A DNA stretch of 61,309 bases, taken from NCBI GenBank assembly GCA_027019085.1, contig JALUXG010000027.1, positions 1-61,309 on the forward strand. Reading direction: 5' to 3'. Source of the stretch: Rhodanobacteraceae bacterium. GTDB taxonomy: Bacteria > Pseudomonadota > Gammaproteobacteria > Xanthomonadales > Rhodanobacteraceae. Below the pieces are notes generated by a model. It saw nothing but the letters and a program-made list of their open reading frames with translations. It ran no database searches and was not told where the DNA came from. Numbering within the stretch: position 1 is the stretch's first letter; each line of letters starts with the position of its first letter. Position numbers and translations under genes: made by a program. Positions 9,227-16,859 of the stretch are shown in pieces.

Positions 9227-9775
9227 TCAGTTCCGCGGCACGTGACAGCAGACCTGGCCGCTGTCGTCGAACTGCACCTTGCAGTTGCGGACCATGGTCT
9301 CGCGCAGGCGCTGGCGCGCACGCTTCAGACGCGACTTGGTGGCCGGAAGGCTCAGACCGTTTGCGATTGCGAAGTCCTGCTGGCGAACACCCTCGAGATC
9401 GCACTGCTGGAGAATATGCCGGTCCTCGATGGACATCTCGGCAAGATTTCGCAGCACACAGGCATCCAGTTGGTCCACGGGCTCGCGGCTGTCTTCCTGT
9501 CCGGCAAGGTTGTCGGGAAGCTCCAGATGCGGCCGGGCCAGCCGCGAGCGATCCACCAGGGCATTGCGGACCACACGAAAAAGCCAGGCACGCGGCTGGT
9601 CGATGCGGCAAAAATCCTTGCCCAAGCGCATCGCCTTGAGGAAAGTGTCCTGCAGCACATCGTCCGCGCTGTCCACATCCCCCAGGCGCTTGACCAGGAA
9701 CCCGCGAAGCTCGGCTTCATGCGCATGCCAGGCACGCAGGACACATTCAAATGAAATGGCACTATTCATGGTCAT
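9227..9775 (-). CDS. ECF sigma factor, SigZ-like
   Basis: 182 aa. Region 2 is at about residues 20-85 (DVDSADDVLQDTFLKAM and QPRAWLFRVVRNALVDRSR). Region 4 is at about residues 105-160 (DRHILQQCDLEGVRQQDFA, then ATKSRLKRARQRLRE). The C-terminal tail (RNCKVQFDDSGQVCCHVPRN) has the Cys-containing extension I recall for SigZ-type ECF sigmas, which may sense thiol or metal stress. No anti-sigma gene is adjacent. It heads the minus-strand cluster and may direct transcription of the permease, redox and efflux genes below it. Confidence 0.85.
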   Translation of the reverse strand: MTMNSAISFECVLRAWHAHEAELRGFLVKRLGDVDSADDVLQDTFLKAMRLGKDFCRIDQPRAWLFRVVRNALVDRSRLARPHLELPDNLAGQEDSREPVDQLDACVLRNLAEMSIEDRHILQQCDLEGVRQQDFAIANGLSLPATKSRLKRARQRLRETMVRNCKVQFDDSGQVCCHVPRN

Positions 9776-9906
9776 GGATGCCAGCGGCGGAACGTGTGCT
9801 CCACATATTATAGGGCCTGGCCGCTTCAGACCTGTTCACGACACGACACGTCATGGGCCATCCGCCACACAGAACCCTCGCCAACCGCGGGAATGGACGG
9901 CTACAG

Positions 9907-10014
9907 AGCGTCACGGCTCCCGCCGTTCCCACAAGAGCAACGCTGCGCCTTCTGTAGGAAGCCCGGAAGGGCCGACCGCAAACCACCCACTGCAAAAGCG
10001 TCACAGCTCCCGCA
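9907..10014. repeat. Direct repeat pair in the gap upstream of the sigma factor gene
   Basis: A near-identical 17-nt string (AGCGTCACGGCTCCCGC) occurs at 9907-9923 and again, with one change, at about 9998-10014. The space between holds CTGTAGGAAGCCCGGAAGGG, which looks like a degenerate intergenic repeat of the CTGTAGGAGC type common in xanthomonads. No gene was found in 9776-10040. Function unknown; it could be a decayed repeat element or a regulatory site for the sigma gene. Confidence 0.45.
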
Positions 10015-10040
10015 CACGTGGCGAAGGCATGTCCCCGCAA

Positions 10041-11138
10041 TCAGCCACCCGCCAGCATCAGGATATCTCCCAGCAACGCCTGCGCGGTGACTTCGGCGCC
10101 GGCGCCGGGACCCTGGATCACCAGCGGACGCGCGGCATAGCGCTCGGTGGACAGGGCGAACAGATTGTCGGTCTCGCGCAACGGGTAGGCCGGATGCGCG
10201 GGGTCGACTTCGGCCAGGTTCACGCGCGCCTTGCCGTCCCGGTCGAGCCGCGCCAGATAGCGCAGCACGTGACCGTGACGGGACGCCTGGGCATGCCGCT
10301 CCGCGAAGGCCTCGTCCAGTTCATGCGAGCGCGCGAGAAATTGTTCCGATGGGCAGGCGCGCAGTGCTTCGGGCACCAGGTTCTCGACCTCGATATCTTC
10401 CGGCTCCAGCGCGAAACCGGCACTGCGTGCGAGGATCAGCAGCTTGCGCGCCACATCCTGGCCGGACAGGTCGGCGCGCGGGTCCGGTTCGCTGTAGCCG
10501 AGTTCGCGCGCCTTCCGGAGCAGGCTCGAGAACGGCACGCTGGCGTCGTAGCGGCTGAACAGCCAGGACAGCGAACCGGAAAACACGCCCTCCAGGCCCA
10601 GCAGCACATCGCCGCATGCGCGCAGTCTTCGCAGGGTGGAGAGCACCGGCAGGCCCGCACCCACGGTCGCCGCATCGCCATAACGTCCACCCGCATCCTG
10701 CGCCGCCTGCAGTTTGCGCCATGTCACCAGCGCGCTGCCTGCGGCCGCCTTGTTGGCGGTCACCACGTGATACCCCCTGGCCAGCCACGCGGCATGTTGC
10801 TCCGCCAGCGCTTCGCTGGCCGTGGCGTCGACGAGAATCCGGTTCCCGGCGCCACTGGCATCGAGTGCATGCAACAGGGCATGGTCGTCCCGCGGCTCGC
10901 CCTCGCGGTTCAGTCGCTCGCGCACGCGCCGGTCGGCCAGCAGCGCGCCAGTCACGGCCTGGCGTCGGGAGTTGGCCGCACCGACCAGGCGCACGGCCCG
11001 GCCCGGGCGGGCATTCAAAAGGCGCAGGAAGGCTCCACCGACCACGCCGGTGCCAAGCAGCACCACGGCACTGCGTGCGCTATCCCCCGGCGCGGCCTGT
11101 GCGCCGTGCCCGCGTGGCGTGGCCACGAGCGCGTTCAT
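10041..11138 (-). CDS. hom: Homoserine dehydrogenase (monofunctional)
   Basis: 365 aa. It reduces aspartate semialdehyde to homoserine with NAD(P)H, the branch-point step towards methionine and threonine. The Rossmann motif is VVLLGTGVVGGAFLRLL (about residues 24-41). The catalytic region includes HVVTANKAAAGS (the NK motif) and FSGSLSWLFS, followed by GYSEPDPRADLSGQDVARKLLILAR, visible here as EPDPRADLSGQDVARK. It lacks an aspartokinase domain, unlike ThrA/MetL, and also lacks a C-terminal ACT domain, so allosteric threonine control is unlikely. Its start overlaps the metB stop by 4 nt. As the last gene of metX-metB-hom it provides substrate for MetX. Confidence 0.92.
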   Translation of the reverse strand: MNALVATPRGHGAQAAPGDSARSAVVLLGTGVVGGAFLRLLNARPGRAVRLVGAANSRRQAVTGALLADRRVRERLNREGEPRDDHALLHALDASGAGNRILVDATASEALAEQHAAWLARGYHVVTANKAAAGSALVTWRKLQAAQDAGGRYGDAATVGAGLPVLSTLRRLRACGDVLLGLEGVFSGSLSWLFSRYDASVPFSSLLRKARELGYSEPDPRADLSGQDVARKLLILARSAGFALEPEDIEVENLVPEALRACPSEQFLARSHELDEAFAERHAQASRHGHVLRYLARLDRDGKARVNLAEVDPAHPAYPLRETDNLFALSTERYAARPLVIQGPGAGAEVTAQALLGDILMLAGG

Positions 11139-12325
11139 GCCCTCACCACGGAGCGCGGTTTCCCGGCGCGTTGCGCGCGGTCCAGTCCGGCCTGCAGGTC
11201 ACCGACCAGATCGCTCGCATCCTCGATACCAACCGAAAGCCGCAGCAGCGAATCGGCAATACCCGCGGTACGCCGCGCATCCGGCGCCATCGACGCGTGC
11301 GTCATGCTGGCCGGATGCGCGACCAGACTCTCCACGCCACCCAGCGATTCGGCCAGCGAGAAAAACGCCAGACCATCGACGAAGGCGCGGATGGCATGCT
11401 CGCCGCCTTCCAGTTCGAAGCTCACCATGGCGCCGAAACCGCCCTGCTGGCGCGCTGCCAGCGCGTGTTGCGGATGGGTGGCCAGCCCGGGGTAATACAC
11501 CTGGCCGACCGCCGGATGCTGCTGCAGCAGATCGACCACCTGAGCCGCATTTTCCTGATGCACCCGCAGGCGCGCGCCGAGCGTGCGCAGGCCGCGCAGG
11601 GTCAGGTAGCTGTCGAACGGCGCACCGCTCAGGCCCAGGCAATTACCCCACCATTTCAGCTGCTCGGCCAGCTCCGGCGTGGCAGCGATGACCGCACCGC
11701 CGACCACGTCGCTGTGGCCGTTGATGTACTTGGTGGTCGAATGCACCACCACATCCGCGCCCAGCGCAATCGGTTGCTGCAGGGCTGGCGACAGGAAGGT
11801 GTTGTCGACCACGCACAGTGCACCCACCGCGTGCGCCGCCTGTGCCACGTGGCGAATGTCGGTGATGCGCAGCAGCGGGTTGGACGGGGTTTCAACCCAC
11901 ACCAGATCCGGTTTCCGCACCAGGCCGGCGGCCAGTGCCACCGGGTCGGTGAGATCGGCGAACTCGACCGTGAAACGACCCTTCTTCGCCCATGCATCCA
12001 GCAAGCGCCAGGTGCCGCCATAGCAGTCATGCGCGGCCAGCACGCGGCCGCCGGCCGGCACCAGTTCCAGCGCCGCCGCCACCGCCGCCATGCCACTGGC
12101 AGTGACCAGCGCGCCGGCGCCCTGTTCCAGCTCGGCCAGAGCCTCGCCCAGCAGGTCGCGGGTCGGGTTGCCGCTGCGCGAGTAGTCGTAGGCGCGCTTG
12201 TGGCCGAATCCGGCAAAGCTGTAGTTGGTCGACAGGTGCAGCGGCGGCACCACGGCGCCATGCTGGGTGTCCGATTCGATCCCGGCGCGCACGGCGCGGG
12301 TGGAGGATGTGGCGCGAATGCTCAT
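11135..12325 (-). CDS. metB: Cystathionine gamma-synthase / O-acylhomoserine lyase (PLP)
   Basis: 396 aa Cys/Met-metabolism PLP enzyme. It condenses an O-acylhomoserine with cysteine to give cystathionine (or with sulfide to give homocysteine). The PLP lysine lies in HSTTKYINGHSDVVGG (about residue 205). Other family marks are the N-terminal YDYSRSGNPTRDLL, SGMAAVAAAL, and VWVETPSNPLLRITDI. Sequence alone does not separate cystathionine gamma-synthase from O-succinylhomoserine sulfhydrylase. It lies 1 nt after metX and overlaps hom by 4 nt, so the three genes form one operon under the SAM-I leader. Confidence 0.92.
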   Translation of the reverse strand: MSIRATSSTRAVRAGIESDTQHGAVVPPLHLSTNYSFAGFGHKRAYDYSRSGNPTRDLLGEALAELEQGAGALVTASGMAAVAAALELVPAGGRVLAAHDCYGGTWRLLDAWAKKGRFTVEFADLTDPVALAAGLVRKPDLVWVETPSNPLLRITDIRHVAQAAHAVGALCVVDNTFLSPALQQPIALGADVVVHSTTKYINGHSDVVGGAVIAATPELAEQLKWWGNCLGLSGAPFDSYLTLRGLRTLGARLRVHQENAAQVVDLLQQHPAVGQVYYPGLATHPQHALAARQQGGFGAMVSFELEGGEHAIRAFVDGLAFFSLAESLGGVESLVAHPASMTHASMAPDARRTAGIADSLLRLSVGIEDASDLVGDLQAGLDRAQRAGKPRSVVRA

Positions 12326-12326
12326 G

Positions 12327-13367
12327 TCAGTCTCCGGAACGGCCCTTGAGAGATGCCCGCAGAACCGGGGCCAGTTGCGCGGCTTCCTTGAGGAACCCGT
12401 CGTGCCCGTAGGGCGTTTCGATCACTTCCAGTTCCGCGGTGCCATGCAGGGCACGCTGCAATGTGCACAGGTCCGACAGCGGTACCAGGCGGTCGGAGGC
12501 AAAGCCGATCAAGATGGTCGGCACGCGCACCGTGGCAGGGTCGATCGCGTGCAGATCGATCGACTCGGACAACGCCAGGTAGCGTTGCGCATCGAAACGA
12601 CCGACAAATTTGCGTCCGGCATGCTCGAGCCAGTCCTCCACCGGCAGGCGGTAGCGCCCGTCGCGGAACTGTGCCTCGCCGGCAAACCGCGATGCCAGTT
12701 CCGAACTGCCGCGATAGGTGGTCATGGCCAGTTGCCGCGCCAGTGACAGCGCCTGCTCGACCTCGCCCGTGCGCAGGCCCAGGCGAATGATTTCACGCTG
12801 CACCGAACGTTGCGCGCTGGCCAGCGGGTGCGGACGATGGGCGCCGGCTATCGCCACCAGGCGACCAAGGCGGTGGCCGTGCCGGGATGCAAATGCCAGC
12901 CCGGCCATGGCCCCGTAGGAGGCGCCGACCCATGCTTCGATGCGAGCGATGCGCAAGGTGTCCAGCAAGGCGGCCACGGCGTCGGCCTGGTCGAGGGTTG
13001 AAACGGCCGCTGCACCAAGGTCGTCGGCATCGAGCCAGTCGATGGCCAGGACGCGATAACGGTCAAGGTCGATGGCCCGGCCCGGGCCGACCACATCCTC
13101 CCACCACCCGCACTCCGGATGCGCCGGGCTGGCACACACGTCGCGGTCGGCTGAAATACCGCCCTGTACCACCACGGTCGGTGCCCCGGGACGACCGGTC
13201 CACAGGTACCGAAGCTGCACGCTCCGTGCGGCGCCTTCACCATGCCGGGGCGACAACCGCACGTGGCGCACATGGCGCTGGCAGGCCAGTCGTTCGGGAA
13301 GATCGACCCCCGGCTGGGGGGAACAGCCGGGTCGATCCGGGGTCTGGGGGACGGTTTGCAGTGACAT
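12327..13367 (-). CDS. metX: Homoserine O-acyltransferase, MetX type
   Basis: 346 aa alpha/beta-hydrolase-fold enzyme that activates homoserine by acylation. The nucleophile elbow is GASYGAM with Ser150. The Asp and His of the triad are in IGFASDRLVP and YGHDGFL. The N-terminal oxyanion segment reads VVVQGGISADRDV rather than the usual HALTGD-type. Xanthomonad MetX proteins have been reported to use succinyl-CoA, so the acyl donor here could be succinyl or acetyl. The ATG at 13365-13367 has a GGAG Shine-Dalgarno 6 nt upstream (13374-13377) that can be masked by a hairpin. In-frame codons further upstream run through the riboswitch and are not coding. Confidence 0.9.
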   Translation of the reverse strand: MSLQTVPQTPDRPGCSPQPGVDLPERLACQRHVRHVRLSPRHGEGAARSVQLRYLWTGRPGAPTVVVQGGISADRDVCASPAHPECGWWEDVVGPGRAIDLDRYRVLAIDWLDADDLGAAAVSTLDQADAVAALLDTLRIARIEAWVGASYGAMAGLAFASRHGHRLGRLVAIAGAHRPHPLASAQRSVQREIIRLGLRTGEVEQALSLARQLAMTTYRGSSELASRFAGEAQFRDGRYRLPVEDWLEHAGRKFVGRFDAQRYLALSESIDLHAIDPATVRVPTILIGFASDRLVPLSDLCTLQRALHGTAELEVIETPYGHDGFLKEAAQLAPVLRASLKGRSGD

Positions 13368-13373
13368 CTCGAA

Positions 13374-13408
13374 CTCCGGTTCCGTTGCATCGAGCTGCGG
13401 TTCCGGAG
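13374..13408 (-). promoter_or_regulatory. Shine-Dalgarno-masking hairpin of metX
   Basis: On the minus strand CTCCGG (13403-13408) can pair with CCGGAG (13374-13379), which contains the metX Shine-Dalgarno. After two mismatches the stem continues with three more G-C pairs. The loop is about 13 nt. No T-run follows, so this would act on translation and not transcription termination. It lies about 40 nt downstream of the SAM-I aptamer and is the natural expression platform. Confidence 0.6.
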
Positions 13409-13446
13409 CGTGTCGGTGCGCATGCGGTTCATCGTGCAGGCGCCGC

Positions 13447-13568
13447 GACTCATCTCTCGGTGGATGCAGTACATCCGCCGCAGGAGTTGGCACCGTGCAG
13501 GGACCTTGCGGTCCTTGTGGTTGCCCCGGCTTCAAAGGGCCTGTCCCTCAGCCGGTCTCGATGAGTTT
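13447..13568 (-). ncRNA. SAM-I (S-box) riboswitch, metX leader
   Basis: Read on the minus strand, the leader has the SAM-I core blocks in order. P1 5' strand ACTCATC is at 13560-13566. GGCTGAGGGA follows, then TTGAAGCC, then GGCAACC. P3 is GGACC-GCAA-GGTCC (13501-13514) with a GNRA loop. Then GGTGCCAACTCCTGC (13480-13494), P4, and finally GAGAGATGAGT (13448-13458), which closes P1. The aptamer starts within a few nt of the predicted transcription start. SAM binding is expected to stabilise P1 and lower expression of metX-metB-hom. Confidence 0.95.
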
Positions 13569-13576
13569 CGGGGTCT

Positions 13577-13605
13577 ACCCTAGCTGCGTGCATTCATTCT
13601 GTCAA
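13577..13605 (-). promoter_or_regulatory. Sigma-70 promoter of metX-metB-hom
   Basis: The minus strand reads TTGACA (13600-13605), a 17-nt spacer and TAGGGT (13577-13582). The expected start is about 13570, giving a leader that begins right at the riboswitch. The -35 is a perfect consensus; the -10 matches at three positions. Confidence 0.75.
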
Positions 13606-13606
13606 T

Positions 13607-13630
13607 AGACGTCTATACGCCTATACGTCA
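13607..13630. promoter_or_regulatory. Three tandem met boxes (MetJ operator) upstream of metX
   Basis: Reading the plus strand, three 8-bp units lie head to tail: AGACGTCT (8/8 to the MetJ consensus), ATACGCCT (6/8) and ATACGTCA (6/8). MetJ dimers bind such tandem boxes cooperatively. The array abuts the -35 hexamer of the metX promoter (1 nt gap). A MetJ-like protein is encoded at 37966-38754. The 15-nt string at 13605-13619 recurs exactly at 38915-38929, upstream of that gene. Confidence 0.75.
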
Positions 13631-13888
13631 TAACCGCAACAGCAGGATGATCGAGAACCGATATGTGCGTGCCAGATATGATGCCTGCAGACCCTGTGGG
13701 AAAAGTTCATGCGGTGATGGCAGGATGCCCTCGAAGACACCTCGAAATCGAGGTCTGCGTGCAGCGTGGGGCGCGACTCCCACAGTCGCACAGTCGCTTT
13801 TCCCGGATGCCATGCCTTGTTTGCAATTCACGACTGGCCATCGCCGACCGGCTACAATGCGCGGTTTCCCGGCAACCCCAGTATTCGC

Positions 13889-15490
13889 ATGACCGAGCAC
13901 CGCACCGAAACCGCGCGGCGGCGCACCTTCGCCATCGTCAGCCATCCCGACGCAGGCAAGACCACGCTGACCGAGAAACTGCTGCTGTTCGGCGGCGCGA
14001 TCCAGATGGCCGGTTCGGTCAAGAGCCGCAAGGCCGCGCGCCACGCCACCTCCGACTGGATGGCGCTGGAAAAGGAGCGCGGCATTTCGGTCACCTCCTC
14101 GGTGATGCAGTTCCCCTATGGCGGCACCATCGTCAACCTGCTCGATACCCCGGGACACGCCGACTTCTCCGAGGACACCTACCGCGTGCTGACCGCGGTG
14201 GATTCGGCGCTTATGGTGATCGACTGCGCCAAGGGCGTGGAGGAGCGCACCATCAAGCTGATGGAGGTGTGCCGCCTGCGCACCACGCCGATCATGAGCT
14301 TCATCAACAAGCTCGACCGCGAGGGCCGCTCGCCGCTGGAGCTTTTCGACGAGGTCGAGTCGGTGCTGGGCATCCAGTGCGCGCCGATCACCTGGCCCAT
14401 CGGCATGGGCAAGCACCTGAAGGGCGTCTACCACCTGCTGCGCGACGAGGTACACCTGTACGAGGCCGGCAGGAACTACGAACGCCAGCAAGCCCGGGTG
14501 CTCAAGGGCCTGGACAACCCGAGTCTCGCCGATGCCATTGGTGCCGAGCCACTGGCCGAACTGCGCGACGAACTGGAACTGGTCCTTGGCGCGGTCGAGC
14601 CTTTCGATCCCGAACAGTATCTATCCGGACGGCAGACCCCGGTGTTCTTCGGCTCGGCGGTGAACAACTTCGGCGTGCAATTGCTGCTGGATTTCTTCGT
14701 CGAACACGCCCCCGGACCGCAGCCGCGCGCCACCACCACGCGCGAAGTCGACCCCCACGAGGACAAGCTCAGCGGCTTCGTGTTCAAGATCCAGGCCAAC
14801 ATGGACCCGGCACACCGCGACCGCGTGGCCTTCATGCGCGTGTGCTCGGGTACCTATACCGCCGGCATGAAGATGCTGCAGACGCGCACCGGCAAGGAGG
14901 TTCGCATCGCCAACGCGCTGACCTTCATGGCCTCGGACCGCGAGCGGGTCGAAAAGGCTTATCCAGGCGACGTGATCGGCCTGCACAACCACGGCACCAT
15001 CGCCATCGGCGACACCTTCACCGAAGGCGAGGCACTGTCCTTCACCGGAATTCCCAACTTCGCGCCGGAGCTGTTCCGCCGTGCGCGCCTGCGTGACCCG
15101 CTGAAGATGAAGGCACTGCAGAAGGGCCTGACCCAGTTGTCGGAGGAAGGCGCAACGCAGTTCTTCCGCCCGCTGATGTCCAACGATCTCATACTGGGCG
15201 CGGTCGGCGTGCTGCAGTTCGACGTGGTCGCCTATCGCCTGAAGGACGAGTATGGCGTGGAAGCGGTGTTCGACACGGTCGGCGTAGCCACCGCGCGCTG
15301 GATCTACTGCGACGATGCGAAGATGCTCGAACAGTTCCGCGAGAAGAACGCCCAGCACCTGGCCGTGGATGCTTCCGGCGCCTTGGTCTACCTGGCACCG
15401 ACGCGTGTCAACCTGCAACTGGCCGAGGAGCGCTCGCCCGGCGTAAGCTTTGCCGCCACCCGCGAGCACGCCAGCGCCGTGCTTCCTTGA
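13889..15490 (+). CDS. prfC: Peptide chain release factor 3
   Basis: 533 aa translational GTPase that recycles RF1/RF2 from the ribosome after termination. The P-loop is [16 protein letters not shown]2/G3 are seen in GISVTSSVM and [17 protein letters not shown]4 is INKLDREG. The C-terminal domain III segment ([23 protein letters not shown]) is RF3-specific and separates it from EF-G. The start [20 protein letters not shown] at 13889 fits the family N-terminus. The upstream 258 nt hold no other gene. Confidence 0.97.
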   Translation: MTEHRTETARRRTFAIVSHPDAGKTTLTEKLLLFGGAIQMAGSVKSRKAARHATSDWMALEKERGISVTSSVMQFPYGGTIVNLLDTPGHADFSEDTYRVLTAVDSALMVIDCAKGVEERTIKLMEVCRLRTTPIMSFINKLDREGRSPLELFDEVESVLGIQCAPITWPIGMGKHLKGVYHLLRDEVHLYEAGRNYERQQARVLKGLDNPSLADAIGAEPLAELRDELELVLGAVEPFDPEQYLSGRQTPVFFGSAVNNFGVQLLLDFFVEHAPGPQPRATTTREVDPHEDKLSGFVFKIQANMDPAHRDRVAFMRVCSGTYTAGMKMLQTRTGKEVRIANALTFMASDRERVEKAYPGDVIGLHNHGTIAIGDTFTEGEALSFTGIPNFAPELFRRARLRDPLKMKALQKGLTQLSEEGATQFFRPLMSNDLILGAVGVLQFDVVAYRLKDEYGVEAVFDTVGVATARWIYCDDAKMLEQFREKNAQHLAVDASGALVYLAPTRVNLQLAEERSPGVSFAATREHASAVLP

Positions 15491-15526
15491 AATCTGTGTC
15501 CGATGGATTGCATGACCTGAACCGGA

Positions 15527-16432
15527 CTAGGGGTTATCCCGAGGTGCACCAAGCCCGATCGTCATGTGGTCTTGCCCAATATCCATGGCCGACATGGTTT
15601 CAGTGAGCATGGACAGCATTTCGGATGAATCCATGGATCCGGCAGCGCGTATCACGCGATAGTTCTCAAGAAACTTGCGGACTAGATCCGGATCGAATTG
15701 ATGCCCCGCACCTCGACGGATATAATCGACAACCTTGTCTTCGGCCCAGGGGGCCTTGTAAACGCGAGAGAACATCAGTGCGTCCCAGACGTCCACTATG
15801 CTGAACAACCGAGCTGCGAACGGTATCTGCTCCCCACTCAGCCCCCGGGGATATCCCTTTCCGTCCCAGCGCTCATGGTGCGATAAGGGAATGTCCAGCG
15901 AATCATGCAGCATGCTGACATGTGAAAGCAGATCGGCGCCAATTTTCGGGTGCTTTTTGACTTGGTCCATTTCTTGCGAATTCAGTGGCCCCGGTTTCAG
16001 CAAAATGGTATCGGGCAACGCCATCTTGCCGATGTCATGAAGAATCGCGCCATTGAAAAGGCTAGCCATCTTGTCTTCGGGGTACCCGGCCAGACGCGCA
16101 AACTCGAGCGTCATATTCGCCACTCTTGACGAATGGTGACCGGTCTCCTTGTTGCGAATATCCATCGCCGCGGAAAGAGCCTCTACCGTCTGCCGCATGC
16201 CTTCTTCAAGAATACGGTTCTTTGATTCCAGATCCTTCTGGCTCTTGTCAATCAACAGCTTCAAGAAGATGGATGTCACAAGAACAAACAGGATGTCCTT
16301 GAACTGCAGAATCCAGTTCAGTAATGCATGGTCTGATGCAAAGGATTCGGCAATCCAGTCCGAGGCCGACAACCAGGCGAAAACCACGACCGCATATAAA
16401 ACGGCAACGCGCATGCCTGCATCACGCTTCAT
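15527..16432 (-). CDS. Membrane-anchored HD-GYP domain protein
   Basis: 301 aa. Two hydrophobic segments (VAVLYAVVVFAWLSASDW and FKDILFVLVTSIFLKLLI) precede a short coiled linker and an HD-GYP domain (about residues 95-270). Key motifs are present: HSSRVANMTLEFA, the HD pair in GAILHDIGKMALPD, SHHERWDGKGYPRGL and FSIVDVWDAL. These predict a cyclic-di-GMP phosphodiesterase. The start at 16432 (MKRDAGMRVAV) is a choice; a GTG at 16516 is also in frame with an AGGA nearby. Base composition is visibly less GC-rich than its neighbours, which may mean recent acquisition. It converges with prfC. Confidence 0.85.
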   Translation of the reverse strand: MKRDAGMRVAVLYAVVVFAWLSASDWIAESFASDHALLNWILQFKDILFVLVTSIFLKLLIDKSQKDLESKNRILEEGMRQTVEALSAAMDIRNKETGHHSSRVANMTLEFARLAGYPEDKMASLFNGAILHDIGKMALPDTILLKPGPLNSQEMDQVKKHPKIGADLLSHVSMLHDSLDIPLSHHERWDGKGYPRGLSGEQIPFAARLFSIVDVWDALMFSRVYKAPWAEDKVVDYIRRGAGHQFDPDLVRKFLENYRVIRAAGSMDSSEMLSMLTETMSAMDIGQDHMTIGLGAPRDNP

Positions 16433-16859
16433 CGACGGCACGGTCAAACTCCCATTCAAGCCTTGTTTGTACACGCAAATGCCGGAATCTGACCTAGCAC
16501 GAATACATACCCACACTATCCTATTGTCATATTGATATCAATCCATGCGAATTTTTGGACATGACATTGGACATGACATGACCGCAGGGCATCCCGACCA
16601 GACGGGATGCTGGAAACGCCCTGCATACGACTGACCAGGCATCACCACTCCCCCACCACACACAAGTCCCTGGGGCGGGGTGGATCTTACGTATGGAGTG
16701 CCAAGCAGGAACTGTGCACTACCGTGGATTACGGTGTCCGGGATACGTTCATGCACCAAGACCGGCGCCTCGACCTGACCTGCAGTGGATATTGCAACCA
16801 CCTGCCCCGGACATCGGTGGCAGGTGGTCCTTTGCTCGTTCCATTCTTGCCGATTCTGT
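16433..16859. other. Intergenic region without a gene, with stem-loops
   Basis: No credible gene was found between fadE and the HD-GYP gene. The stretch contains a short repeated phrase (GACATGACATTGGACATGACATG region near 16558-16580), a hairpin GCATCCCG/CGGGATGC at 16589-16610, and the putative fadE terminator at 16797-16828. If the HD-GYP gene starts at the GTG at 16516, the gap is correspondingly shorter. Confidence 0.5.
16797..16828 (-). terminator. Putative terminator of fadE
   Basis: A perfect 10-bp stem ACCACCTGCC/GGCAGGTGGT with a 12-nt loop lies about 30 nt past the fadE stop. The T-run after it is poor (TTGCAATAT on the minus strand), so termination could be weak or Rho-dependent. 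Confidence 0.5.

Noticed and set aside
13368-13535. N-terminal extension of MetX through the leader
   Set aside because: The in-frame codons overlap the SAM-I aptamer and the hairpin. The ATG at 13367 has a good Shine-Dalgarno and matches the family start region.
13628-14491. 287-codon minus-strand frame over the prfC start region
   Set aside because: Opposite to prfC and without any domain; the plus-strand RF3 signatures are unambiguous.
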